Program-made: the position numbers and the translations under genes
NCBI GenBank assembly: GCA_021815405.1
Contig: JAKAGV010000001.1
Span: 248,001-312,000 of the forward strand
DNA length: 64,000 nucleotides
Direction of reading: 5' to 3'
DNA from: Bacteroidota bacterium
GTDB taxonomy: Bacteria > Bacteroidota > Ignavibacteria > Ignavibacteriales > Ignavibacteriaceae
In this document: piece after piece, positions 27,552 through 35,145 of the stretch
How the letters are laid out: each line of letters begins with the position of its first letter
Numbering within the stretch: position 1 is the stretch's first letter
Notes under the pieces: generated by a model
What the model was told of the DNA's origin: nothing
Database searches by the model: none
Seen by the model: the letters and a program-made list of their open reading frames with translations, nothing else

Positions 27552-27826
27552 ACACTAATTTCAAAGGCTTTCGAAAAAAATTGCTACAAAATGCAGCAGT
27601 TTACCTAATTTTACCTGCTGTATTAGGTAAACATTTCCGAACAGTTACCCCCCCCTCGCAATACTTCTATAAACCAACTTTCTTGTAAGCGGCATGCTCA
27701 TTGTAATATTTATTAAGTTAAAAAAATATTTACAATCTTTAGTGGGAGGCATCATGCAAAATTCGAAACTTTTTTCTATTTCCTTTTCGGTTATTTTTAT
27801 TTCATTAATTTTAGAAAGCTGCAGTA
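27552..27826 (+). repeat. dnaE-downstream flank, copy B, with hairpin and C8 tract
   Basis: This copy begins 8 bases after the dnaE stop. The perfect hairpin (27599-27609 with 27622-27632) has no U tract, so it is at best a weak dnaE terminator. The C8 run is at 27648-27655 and the lipoprotein leader follows. Compared with copy A the match is close, with most differences in the C tract and at the signal-peptide end. The C tract lies about 100 bases before the start codon. Confidence 0.85.
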
Positions 27827-28911
27827 ATGAGAGTATGATTACAGCACCTTCAAATAAAAATGTGAAACCAATGCTGAAAGGAACAACGATACCAACCGTT
27901 TCAATGGATCATTCCATGGATACAGTAATAACACTACCCAAAAGTGGAAAGACTTTTATGCTTAACAAAAATATCCCAGCGGGCATGTTGGGTAAGATAG
28001 ATGAATATCTAACAAAGCATACGATAAGTTATTCATCTAAAGCCATACAGCCTAACCTTCCATCTTGCAATCAGCATGAAGAGCAATATTGGGAATTGGA
28101 AGAACAATACCAGCCAATTAATGGAAGAACTTTGGGTATTTGGCAAAATTGGATAGCAGACACTACTTTATTTAATTTAGGCTTTAGAGAAATAGATATT
28201 TACAATACAGTGGATAGAGATAATGCATATGATGCCGGATTTCAATATCAAAATATGATGTTCATGAATTCTGGAAACGTTTTAAACTATAATGAAAGTA
28301 ATTATAATAATGTCAATACTTCAAGTACACCAATTACTAGATGTTATATTGATGAACCTTATGACAGTGAGAACAAAGATGGACACAATCCTCAATGGGG
28401 CGTAGATAATGTACTTTCATATGCTGTCTTTTTACAGAATCATTCTGCAAATTTATTTTTGTCAAGCTTTTTAGAGTCTTCCTTTTGGAACATGTCGCAA
28501 ACTATAAATAGTTCAAATAATACTTATGTTATGTGTGATCAATATAAATATAATGTGACAAGTGATTTAACATATTGGAAAGACAGTTTTGGCTCAAGGA
28601 ATGTATCCGACTGGATGAGTTTAGAATATAATCATTCTGGAACTGGTTATCCTGATTTCAGCACAATGTTTGGAACAATAAGCAATATTGGAATAACAGA
28701 TGTGTGGCTATTTGCTGATAATTATGGCAATTTAGATTTACTCCAACAATTTAGTTATGCTGCATGGGCAAACGCCTGGCTATCAAGGATGGAACAATAT
28801 GTTACTATTGTTTATCAATGCGCAGGTAATTGTACGACATGCAACTGGCCTTACGGTAATTGGGAAATTACAAATATTTATTATGGAAGCCAACAATGGG
28901 TAAATTATTAA
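27754..28911 (+). CDS. Secreted lipoprotein copy B (possible TIM-barrel glycosidase-like)
   Basis: A 385-residue lipoprotein. ATG 27754 follows GGGAGG and starts a signal peptide with lipobox cysteine (LILESCSNESM); an in-frame upstream ATG at 27694 is not needed. After a linker comes a domain with LGIWQNWIADTTLFNLGF, CYIDEPYDSE, YVMCDQYKY, ITDVWLFADNYGN and a C-terminal Cys cluster (YQCAGNCTTCNWP). Alternating hydrophobic strands with acidic residues at their ends, notably the DEP motif, recall TIM-barrel glycoside hydrolases; this is inference. It is the only intact one of three copies here, and a small outer-membrane protein gene follows with no gap. Confidence 0.75.
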   Translation: MQNSKLFSISFSVIFISLILESCSNESMITAPSNKNVKPMLKGTTIPTVSMDHSMDTVITLPKSGKTFMLNKNIPAGMLGKIDEYLTKHTISYSSKAIQPNLPSCNQHEEQYWELEEQYQPINGRTLGIWQNWIADTTLFNLGFREIDIYNTVDRDNAYDAGFQYQNMMFMNSGNVLNYNESNYNNVNTSSTPITRCYIDEPYDSENKDGHNPQWGVDNVLSYAVFLQNHSANLFLSSFLESSFWNMSQTINSSNNTYVMCDQYKYNVTSDLTYWKDSFGSRNVSDWMSLEYNHSGTGYPDFSTMFGTISNIGITDVWLFADNYGNLDLLQQFSYAAWANAWLSRMEQYVTIVYQCAGNCTTCNWPYGNWEITNIYYGSQQWVNY

Positions 28912-29499
28912 ATGAATAATATGACTAAGATTTTAATATTGTTTTGTGCCATCTCAAGTTTATTGTATTCCCAAACATTTCAATTAGGCTTAAGATCGGA
29001 ATCTACCTGGTATAACACAACTAATGGAACAGAATCTGTGGCTTTTACTCATGCTTTTGTTACTGCTGGATTTTATGAAGAGAACGTACCTTTAATACAT
29101 AATCTTACTGAAGAAATAAGATTTGGAAGAACATTTGATCCTAATGATATGGTAGGAAATGATTTAGTATTGGCTTTTAAGTCGCGTATAATCAAAACTC
29201 CTATATCCGGATCATGGTTCTATATCACTCTTGGTTTGAATATGCATTCAAATATAGGTGATAATGGTGCTGAGTGGGCAGTTTATGTTAAAAGAATTTA
29301 TATGCTGATATTTGGAGTTGGATTTATTATGGATAAATATGTTTTCGTCGAAGTATCAACTTATTTTCCGGTTTCAAATGCAACGCTTGGTGATTATGTT
29401 TATAACTACATAAATGGCAATTTCGTATCAAAACAATGGAAATTAAATTCTTTAATAGCTATAAACTTTGGCTTAACTTTGGACATATTCCATTTCTAA
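28912..29499 (+). CDS. Secreted outer-membrane-like protein, function unknown
   Basis: A 195-residue protein with a signal peptide (ILILFCAISSLLYSQ, cut near SQ). The mature part is rich in amphipathic strands such as FQLGLRSESTWYN, WFYITLGLNMHSN and LNSLIAINFGLTLDIFHF, ending in an aromatic residue as outer-membrane barrels do. It begins at the base after the lipoprotein stop (ATG 28912, or 28921), so the two genes form a pair. It does not look like the broken barrel gene at 22734. Family not recognised. Confidence 0.6.
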   Translation: MNNMTKILILFCAISSLLYSQTFQLGLRSESTWYNTTNGTESVAFTHAFVTAGFYEENVPLIHNLTEEIRFGRTFDPNDMVGNDLVLAFKSRIIKTPISGSWFYITLGLNMHSNIGDNGAEWAVYVKRIYMLIFGVGFIMDKYVFVEVSTYFPVSNATLGDYVYNYINGNFVSKQWKLNSLIAINFGLTLDIFHF

Positions 29500-29512
29500 A
29501 TAAAACTATAAA

Positions 29513-29540
29513 AAGAAGGCTGAATTGCTGCCGCCTTCTT
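29513..29540 (+). terminator. Hairpin terminator after the lipoprotein/outer-membrane gene pair
   Basis: Arms AAGAAGGC (29513-29520) and GCCTTCTT (29533-29540) enclose a 12-base loop. A T-rich but interrupted stretch follows. It lies 14 bases after the stop of the outer-membrane gene. Confidence 0.6.
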
Positions 29541-29596
29541 AATTAAAATTTATTTTTAGTATTTAAAACTTCCCTTTATTTAAATTAACTGTTTCT

Positions 29597-29740
29597 GCAA
29601 ATACCTGGCTATCAAGAATGGAATAATACGTGACAGTTGTTAATCAATGTGCGGGTGATTGCACATCTTGCAGCTTGCCAAGTGGTAATTGGGAAATTTC
29701 GGCTATTTATTACGGAACTCAAAAATGGGTAAATTATTGA
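29597..29740 (+). pseudogene. 3' remnant of a third lipoprotein copy (C)
   Basis: The frame 29597-29740 reads ANTWLSRME, a TAA stop (29624-29626), then YVTVVNQCAGDCTSCSLPSG and NWEISAIYYGTQKWVNY. It aligns without gaps to the last 47 codons of copy B (ANAWLSRMEQYVTIVYQCAG and onward). The stop stands where copy B has CAA. Everything upstream is lost: bases 29541-29596 show no match. It is a dead fragment and shows that at least three copies once existed. Confidence 0.8.
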
Positions 29741-29748
29741 AATGTAGA

Positions 29749-30246
29749 ATGAAAGTAATATATCTGCTGATATTCTGTTATTCAATTTTATTTTTAGGCT
29801 GTTCATCAACAACCTGGATTGGTAAATATTCTTATAATAAAAGTGAAGCCTATAAGAATTTTAACAGATTTGCAAAAAACAAGGATCTTGAAGTTACTTT
29901 ATACAATGATAGCTCTTTTACACTTTATAATGGCGTAATAAAAAATGATACCTTATGTAATCTCAATAATATTACACTTTCAGGGAACAATAGTATAGCT
30001 TTGTCAAAGATAAAGAAAGTTGTTTATAAAAATCATTGGTTAGGTATTCCAATTTATATGGTCGTTGGAGCTGCTTCAGGATTCTTTATCGGTTCTATTG
30101 CTAACTCAAACAACGGTAATGGCACCTCGCGAAATCCTGAGTTAACTCCAACTTTAGGCGGTTTAATTTATGCCGTGTTTGGCTCAGTCGTAGGCGCCGT
30201 TGCCGGATGGTTCCTAAGCTATAACTATGTTTATGTCTTTAATTAA
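29749..30246 (+). CDS. Small lipoprotein with glycine-rich membrane segment
   Basis: A 165-residue protein read from ATG 29749; an upstream in-frame start would run through the copy-C remnant and is not used. The signal ends in a lipobox (SILFLGCSSTTW, Cys at about 17). A soluble part with VTLYNDSSFTLYNGVIKND follows, then two glycine-rich hydrophobic stretches (IYMVVGAASGFFIGSIA and LIYAVFGSVVGAVAGWFLS) that could span or lie in a membrane. No family is recognised. It starts 8 bases after the lipoprotein remnant. Confidence 0.6.
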   Translation: MKVIYLLIFCYSILFLGCSSTTWIGKYSYNKSEAYKNFNRFAKNKDLEVTLYNDSSFTLYNGVIKNDTLCNLNNITLSGNNSIALSKIKKVVYKNHWLGIPIYMVVGAASGFFIGSIANSNNGNGTSRNPELTPTLGGLIYAVFGSVVGAVAGWFLSYNYVYVFN

Positions 30247-30337
30247 TAGATTTTGGATTTTATTTTCATTCATCACAAATTTACTTAAACTGCAACTATT
30301 TATAACCCATGCAGAGTGTAACTCTTGGCAGGGTTAT

Positions 30338-30360
30338 GTTCGACAGTTCAACTGTCGAAC
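30338..30360. repeat. Perfect palindrome GTTCGACAGTT-c-AACTGTCGAAC
   Basis: Eleven-base perfect arms at 30338-30348 and 30350-30360 around a single C. It could be a terminator core for the lipoprotein gene 90 bases upstream, although no T run follows, or an operator or repeat unit. The rest of 30247-30564 holds nothing I recognise. Confidence 0.55.
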
Positions 30361-30564
30361 AACAGCATTAGTTCTGTTAAGTAGAAATAATTATCTTTTC
30401 CCTTGTCAACACTTGTATGAGTCGCTACTTAATCGCTTTAGAACTTCAATTAAAGCGACTTTGAAGCGATTCATCTAAGATAAGTATGGGTATTTTTCTA
30501 TTTATTCCGACGAATAGCTTGGAAGTTTCTTGGTACTTCAGAATTAAACAATGAGGATAATCAA

Positions 30565-30669
30565 CTAAGAATAATTTGAGCGGACACTAAAAATTTCATT
30601 TCCCTTTAATTCTTCTATTTCATTTTCCGAAACAGCTACCATTGCAATTGTATCTCCAAGAGCATTATA
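30565..30669 (-). pseudogene. Possible C-terminal remnant of a minus-strand gene, cut by the dnaE fragment
   Basis: On the minus strand an open frame reads YNALGDTIAMVAVSENEIEE and ends ...EIFSVRSNYS at a TAG (30565-30567). It looks like the end of a normal protein and stops abruptly where the dnaE 3' fragment begins (30669). Family not recognised; it is short, so chance cannot be excluded. Confidence 0.3.
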
Positions 30670-30986
30670 GAACCGAAAGCAGCGGGGATGCGATTAAGCT
30701 CCACATAGACGATGTCTTCCCGCTTGAAGATGCGCGGAATAGATTTCTGCAAAGTGTAAAAATTATTTTCGATGAAAAGAATCACGGAATTGAAAAAATT
30801 TCTTCATTAAAAAAGATACTTGAAAAGAATAAAGGTAACACGCCGCTTTACATTCACCTTGCGTCCAACGGCTCAAAGCCGAGGTTGTTCTTCTTAAAAG
30901 ATTTCCGGATTAAAATGACGAATGAGTTTATAAACTCTGTTACGGAATTGCTGGGGGAGGATGTAATCAGTCTGGGGAAGAAATAA
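30669..30986 (+). pseudogene. dnaE 3' fragment (last 105 codons)
   Basis: The sequence matches the end of dnaE (27231-27544) from RTESSGDAIKLHIDDVFPLE to ELLGEDVISLGKK and the stop. The first about 119 bases carry one mismatch; the remaining about 195 carry many, mostly silent, with roughly ten amino-acid changes. That mosaic means two separate alleles contributed. A TTG at 30642 could start a 114-residue product, but no ribosome site is visible. It covers only the region after the OB-fold, so no function is expected. Confidence 0.85.
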
Positions 30987-31053
30987 ATAATTCTACATAG
31001 CAAATTTCATTCAATATAATTATTATTGAATTAAAGAATATAGTAAATTGCTT

Positions 31054-31284
31054 ATGAATCTTTTAGATAGAATAACAGTAAATCCGGATATACTTGTCGG
31101 AAAGCCCACTATAAGAGGTTTAAGAATAAGTGTTGACCAAATTATCAAAGCCTTGGCTGCGGGTATAAGTCCGGAAGAAATTTTGGAGGACTATCCTGAA
31201 CTGGAAAAAGATGATATCAAAGCCGCGCTACTCTATGCATTCAAAATTTTAGAATCCGAGAAGGTATTTAAAGTCAGTGCTTAG
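31054..31284 (+). CDS. DUF433-family antitoxin
   Basis: A 76-residue protein with the DUF433 pattern: RITVNPDILVGKPTIRGLRI, SVDQIIKALAAGISPEEILE, DYPELEKDDIKAALLYAF. These are small winged-helix-like antitoxins paired with DUF5615 PIN-like toxins, and such a gene follows with a one-base overlap at the stop. ATG 31054 is chosen over the upstream TTG at 31048 because the conserved segment starts within eight residues. The module lies 70 bases after the dnaE 3' fragment. Confidence 0.85.
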   Translation: MNLLDRITVNPDILVGKPTIRGLRISVDQIIKALAAGISPEEILEDYPELEKDDIKAALLYAFKILESEKVFKVSA

Positions 31285-31652
31285 TGTCAATGCATGAATT
31301 AAAATTACTCTTCGATGTAGGTGTGAGTAAAAGAGCTGAAATTCATTTTAGAGATAAAGGATTTGATGTCTTATCAATAAGAGAGTTGAGCCCTACAATG
31401 AAAGACAGTGATATACTTGAACTTGCCGTTAAGGAAGATAGATTAGTAATTACGATGGACAAAGATTTTGGAGAACTGGTTTTTAATTCAGAAAAGTCGC
31501 ACATCGGCGTTTTACTTTTAAGGATGAAAGATGCCGGATGGATAGAAAAGATAAATGTGCTTCCTGAAATTCTTACAAATTATTCAAATGAATTAAAAGG
31601 AAAATTTTCCGTTTATCATGATAAAAAGTTAAGAATACGTCAGCAAGCATAA
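31284..31652 (+). CDS. DUF5615 PIN-like toxin
   Basis: A 122-residue PIN-like protein. It has LKLLFDVGVSKRAEIHFRDK (first acidic residue), SIRELSPTMKDSDILELAVK, and LVITMDKDFGELVF with the paired aspartates. DUF5615 proteins are predicted RNases of type II toxin-antitoxin systems. Translation starts at GTG 31284, overlapping the antitoxin stop, or at ATG 31290. It appears intact. Confidence 0.85.
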   Translation: MSMHELKLLFDVGVSKRAEIHFRDKGFDVLSIRELSPTMKDSDILELAVKEDRLVITMDKDFGELVFNSEKSHIGVLLLRMKDAGWIEKINVLPEILTNYSNELKGKFSVYHDKKLRIRQQA

Positions 31653-31708
31653 ATCAAGTTGCTTCTATTGAGTGGACGCTTATCATTTCATTTCCTTTTT
31701 CTAATAAA

Positions 31709-31960
31709 CTACTCGCATTGCGATGCCTTCGGTATAATTGCACTAATCCATTTACTTTCCCTTTTCATCAGAGCATTTTCAGCGGATTCAAGCACCTCAT
31801 TTACCTGTTTTTTTTCGGTCGAAAAATCACTTAGGAAATTTTCTATTGTATCGGCGCACTCAAGGTAATCGAATAAATTTTTAATAGGAACACGTGTGCC
31901 GCTAAAGACCGGCGTATCGCTTAGGATATCTTTAGAAATAAAAATTGCGCTTTCTTTCAT
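31709..31960 (-). CDS. Orphan DUF433-family antitoxin
   Basis: An 83-residue minus-strand protein with FISKDILSDTPVFSGTRVPI, the DUF433 start, followed by KNLFDYLECADTIENFLSDF. It ends in a charged helix and SQCE. Its expected downstream partner would lie below 31709, where only 56 bases separate it from the oppositely oriented toxin gene, so it has no cognate toxin. It is diverged from the DUF433 protein at 31054. It may be a leftover or an anti-addiction antitoxin. Confidence 0.75.
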   Translation of the reverse strand: MKESAIFISKDILSDTPVFSGTRVPIKNLFDYLECADTIENFLSDFSTEKKQVNEVLESAENALMKRESKWISAIIPKASQCE

Positions 31961-32176
31961 AACTTTTCATTTTTTATTCAAAGAGAATATTACATTTTCA
32001 TTTATGTTTATCAAAGTAAAATCAAGATGCAAAGTTTCAAATTCTTTCTTGATTTCTTTCACATTATGCAAACAATTGAAATTTCTAACACTTCGAAATA
32101 TAATTTAGTTGTTTAGCTTTTTTGGTTTTCGTAATTTTCATCCCTCAATTTTACAGCAAAGAAGGAAACTGAATTT

Positions 32177-33022
32177 ATGAGCAAGGGTAAGAACGATAAT
32201 TATTGGGCGGTTGTTCTTGGCGCTTCTTCCGGATTCGGAGCGGCAACAGCAACAAAACTAGCGGAAGACGGCTATAATATTTTCGGCATTCACCTGGACA
32301 GGCAGGCTACGATGCCGAATGTAGAGAAGATAATCAACGATATTAAATCCACCGGTTCGCAAGCTCACTTTTTCAATGTAAACGCAGCCGATGCAGTTAA
32401 AAGAGGAGAGATCATTTCGGAAATAAAAAAGATATCTTCTGGTAAACCAATCGTTAAGGTTCTTATTCATTCTTTGGCATTCGGAACATTAAAACCATTT
32501 GTCCCGGTAAATAATGAGCAGCCAATAACCAAAGCACAAATGGAGATGACACTTGATGTAATGGCACATTCGCTTGTTTATTGGACTCAGGATCTTGTAG
32601 TTAACAATTTACTTGAAAAGAAAGCAAGAATTTTTGCAATGACAAGTTCTGGCGGTCATACTGCAATTCCGTATTACGGTGCGGTATCTGCTGCAAAGGC
32701 TGCTCTTGAATCTCATGTCCGCCAGCTTTCAACAGAGCTTGGCTACATGGATGTTGCAGTTAATGCAATAATGGCAGGCGTTACCGATACCCCGGCATTA
32801 AGAAAAATACCGGGTAATGCTCCAATGATAGAAGTTGCCAAACGGAAGAATCCGAGATACCGGCTTACAACACCGGAGGATGTTGCAAAAGTAATTTCAC
32901 TTCTTTGTAAAGACGGCGGAGAATGGATTTCAGGCGGTTTAGTACATTCCGACGGCGGCGAGGATGTCGTTCAGTTTGTCGGACAAAATCCAACTGAAGA
33001 TAAAACAATATTAAATATTTAA
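32177..33022 (+). CDS. SDR-family oxidoreductase, enoyl-ACP reductase-like (FabL/FabI group)
   Basis: A 281-residue short-chain dehydrogenase. The NAD(P) loop is VVLGASSGFGAATATKLAED; the active site reads MTSSGGHTAIPYYGAVSAAK, where tyrosine and lysine are six residues apart (Y-x6-K), as in enoyl-ACP reductases rather than the Y-x3-K of other SDRs. SGGLVHSDGGEDVVQF closes the fold. It would reduce enoyl-ACP in fatty acid synthesis. A ribosome site (AAGAAGGAAA) lies close upstream. The 216-base gap before it shows nothing recognisable. Confidence 0.8.
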   Translation: MSKGKNDNYWAVVLGASSGFGAATATKLAEDGYNIFGIHLDRQATMPNVEKIINDIKSTGSQAHFFNVNAADAVKRGEIISEIKKISSGKPIVKVLIHSLAFGTLKPFVPVNNEQPITKAQMEMTLDVMAHSLVYWTQDLVVNNLLEKKARIFAMTSSGGHTAIPYYGAVSAAKAALESHVRQLSTELGYMDVAVNAIMAGVTDTPALRKIPGNAPMIEVAKRKNPRYRLTTPEDVAKVISLLCKDGGEWISGGLVHSDGGEDVVQFVGQNPTEDKTILNI

Positions 33023-33033
33023 AAAGGAAAAGC

Positions 33034-33354
33034 ATGAAACCAATTACTATTACAGACGATAATTTTCAAACTGAAGTTATAAATTCAAACCAACCGGTTC
33101 TAATTGATTTTTGGGCAACCTGGTGCGGTCCATGCCGCATGATTGCGCCAATTGTAGAAGAGTTAGCCAGTGAGTACAACGGAAAAGTAAAGATTGGAAA
33201 ACTTGACGTTGATGAAAACCAGGAAACATCAATTCGTTACGGAGTGAGAAGTATTCCTACACTTTTGATTTTTAAAGATGGAAAAATAAAAGATACAATT
33301 ATTGGTGCAGTGCCCAAATCCCAGATAGTTCAGAAGCTGAATTCAGCTTTATAA
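33034..33354 (+). CDS. trxA: Thioredoxin
   Basis: A 106-residue thioredoxin with the active site FWATWCGPCRMIAPIVEELA, the buried KLDVDENQET strand, the cis-proline in VRSIPTLLIFKDG, and a closing helix. It reduces protein disulfides in the cytoplasm using thioredoxin reductase. It follows the reductase gene by 11 bases and lies 28 bases before serA, so the three may share a transcript. No signal peptide is present. Confidence 0.95.
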   Translation: MKPITITDDNFQTEVINSNQPVLIDFWATWCGPCRMIAPIVEELASEYNGKVKIGKLDVDENQETSIRYGVRSIPTLLIFKDGKIKDTIIGAVPKSQIVQKLNSAL

Positions 33355-33382
33355 ATTTTTGTCACTAATCGTTTGGAGAGAA

Positions 33383-34966
33383 ATGAAGAAGATAATAATA
33401 ACAGATGCAGTAGATAAGAAAAGTGTGGGAATATTAGAAGGCGCCGGCTATGAAGTGAAGTATCAACCCGGAATGCCGGTAGATGAAATCAAAAATGTAA
33501 TAAAAGATTATCACGGTTTGATAGTCCGAAGCGAAACCAAAGTTACTCCAGATTTAATCGAGTTGATGGACAACATGGAAGTAATTGGAAGAGCAGGTGC
33601 AGGTGTTGACAACATTAATCTTGATGCCGCTACCCGCAAAGGTATAATTGTTATGAATACGCCCGGCGGAAATACAGTTTCCACCGCAGAACATACTATG
33701 GCGCTGATGCTTTCAATGTGCAGAAATATTGCTCAGGCAAACCAGTCGCTGCGTGCCGGTAAATGGGATAGAAAAAAATATAAAGGTACAGAGCTTCAAG
33801 GAAAAACTCTTGGTATTATCGGACTCGGTAAAATCGGTCGTGAAGTTGGAATTCGTTCTAAAGCTTTTGGAATGACTGTTATCGGATATGATCCGGTGTT
33901 ATCTGAAGAGGTAGCCGCTAAACTCGGAATAAAGTTAGTTGACCTGGATACGGTGTTTGCGCAATCGGATATAATTACGGTTCATGTTCCGCTGAACAAT
34001 GAAACTAAAAATATGATTAATGAGAAGACGATTGCAAAATGCAAGGACGGAGTTCGTTTTATTAACTGCGCCCGCGGCGGAATTATAGATGAAGCTGCAT
34101 TAGTTCAGGCGCTGGATTCGGGAAAAGCAGCCAGTGCGGCATTTGATGTGTATGTTACAGAACCTCCGGAATTTACCGGACCATTTATTCAGCATCCAAA
34201 GATTGTAACAACACCTCATCTTGGTGCTTCAACCGACGAAGCACAGGAGAAAGTAGCGATTCAAATTGCGGAACAAATTATAGACCTATTTAACAACAAA
34301 GGTGTTAAAGGCGCTGTTAATGCATCCGCAATTGAAGCAGGCAGCAGTGAAGAGATGATCCCTTATGTCCAATTAGCCGAAAGCCTAGGACTTCTTCACT
34401 CGCAATTGAACAAGGGTCAATTAAAGAAAATCAATATAAATTACAGCGGCGAACTTCTTCACAACTATACTGCGCTTCTTTCAACTGCAGTGCTAAAAGG
34501 TTTTCTTTCTCAGAAATTGACAGCGGGAGTTAATCTTGTTAATGCGCCATTTCTTGCAAAGGAAATGGGAGTTGTGGTAAATGAAACCAAGAGCAGCGCA
34601 AATGTTAATTATACTAACTTGATGACTGTGGAATTCATTACCGATAAAGAACAGCGTTCGCTTGCCGGGACAGTTTTTGGGAACAATGAGACAAGGATTG
34701 TCTACATTGACAAGTATCATCTTGAATTAAAGCCTGAAGGTTACATGCTATTTTATTACAATATAGATAAACCCGGTATGCTGGCAAATGTTGGAAGGAT
34801 TCTTGCAGACGCAAACATTAATATTGCAGGATTGTCATTAGGAAGATTTGAAGCTGGCAAGGAAGCTTTGACCGTAATAAATGTGGATAGTGAAATTTCT
34901 AAGAATGTATTGAATTCAATTTCATCTGTATCTGGTGTCCATAGTGTGTTTTCGGTAAAATTATAG
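33383..34966 (+). CDS. serA: D-3-phosphoglycerate dehydrogenase (long form)
   Basis: A 527-residue long-form SerA. It has the substrate-binding GLIVRSETKVTPDLIELM, the NAD loop LGIIGLGKIGREVGIRSKAF, NCARGGIIDEAALVQALDSG, the catalytic histidine in TTPHLGASTDEAQ, the inserted regulatory domain (about 320-445), and a C-terminal ACT domain (YNIDKPGMLANVGRILADAN). It oxidises 3-phosphoglycerate in the first step of serine synthesis and is probably controlled by serine through the ACT domain. ATG 33383 follows GGAGAG; a TTG at 33359 would only add eight residues. A shorter relative lies at 50576. Confidence 0.93.
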   Translation: MKKIIITDAVDKKSVGILEGAGYEVKYQPGMPVDEIKNVIKDYHGLIVRSETKVTPDLIELMDNMEVIGRAGAGVDNINLDAATRKGIIVMNTPGGNTVSTAEHTMALMLSMCRNIAQANQSLRAGKWDRKKYKGTELQGKTLGIIGLGKIGREVGIRSKAFGMTVIGYDPVLSEEVAAKLGIKLVDLDTVFAQSDIITVHVPLNNETKNMINEKTIAKCKDGVRFINCARGGIIDEAALVQALDSGKAASAAFDVYVTEPPEFTGPFIQHPKIVTTPHLGASTDEAQEKVAIQIAEQIIDLFNNKGVKGAVNASAIEAGSSEEMIPYVQLAESLGLLHSQLNKGQLKKININYSGELLHNYTALLSTAVLKGFLSQKLTAGVNLVNAPFLAKEMGVVVNETKSSANVNYTNLMTVEFITDKEQRSLAGTVFGNNETRIVYIDKYHLELKPEGYMLFYYNIDKPGMLANVGRILADANINIAGLSLGRFEAGKEALTVINVDSEISKNVLNSISSVSGVHSVFSVKL

Positions 34967-34974
34967 AACTAAAA

Positions 34975-35008
34975 CCCAATCCTGATTCAATCAGGATTGG
35001 GAGTTTTT
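34975..35008 (+). terminator. Strong intrinsic terminator after serA
   Basis: Eleven-base perfect arms CCCAATCCTGA (34975-34985) and TCAGGATTGGG (34991-35001), loop TTCAA, then a T5 run. It is nine bases after the serA stop and ends the fab-trx-serA transcript. Confidence 0.9.
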
Positions 35009-35145
35009 CACTTGACAAATAAAAAGGGTTATACTAATTTGAAACGTTATTGGAAAAAATAAAGTGGAACTAAATCTTCTACCTATTGTAAAAGAATTTT
35101 AGTAAAGAAAATTTAACTTAAAATAATTTAATTATACAACCCATC

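Noticed and set aside
22734-29740. TAA read as glutamine (alternative genetic code)
   Set aside because: Many intact genes in the window end in TAA, for example dnaE and the lipoprotein at 27754, so recoding is not supported; the TAA codons mark dead genes.
30227-30478. An 83-codon plus-strand open frame after the small lipoprotein gene
   Set aside because: It overlaps the lipoprotein 3' end, contains the palindrome at 30338, and has no family pattern or ribosome site.
20253-30986. An insertion sequence or integrative element around dnaE
   Set aside because: No transposase, integrase, terminal inverted repeat or target-site duplication could be found, so the locus is described as a rearrangement of unknown origin.
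31896-32108. A 70-codon plus-strand open frame over the DUF433 start region
   Set aside because: It overlaps the minus-strand antitoxin, is AT-rich and has no ribosome site or family pattern.
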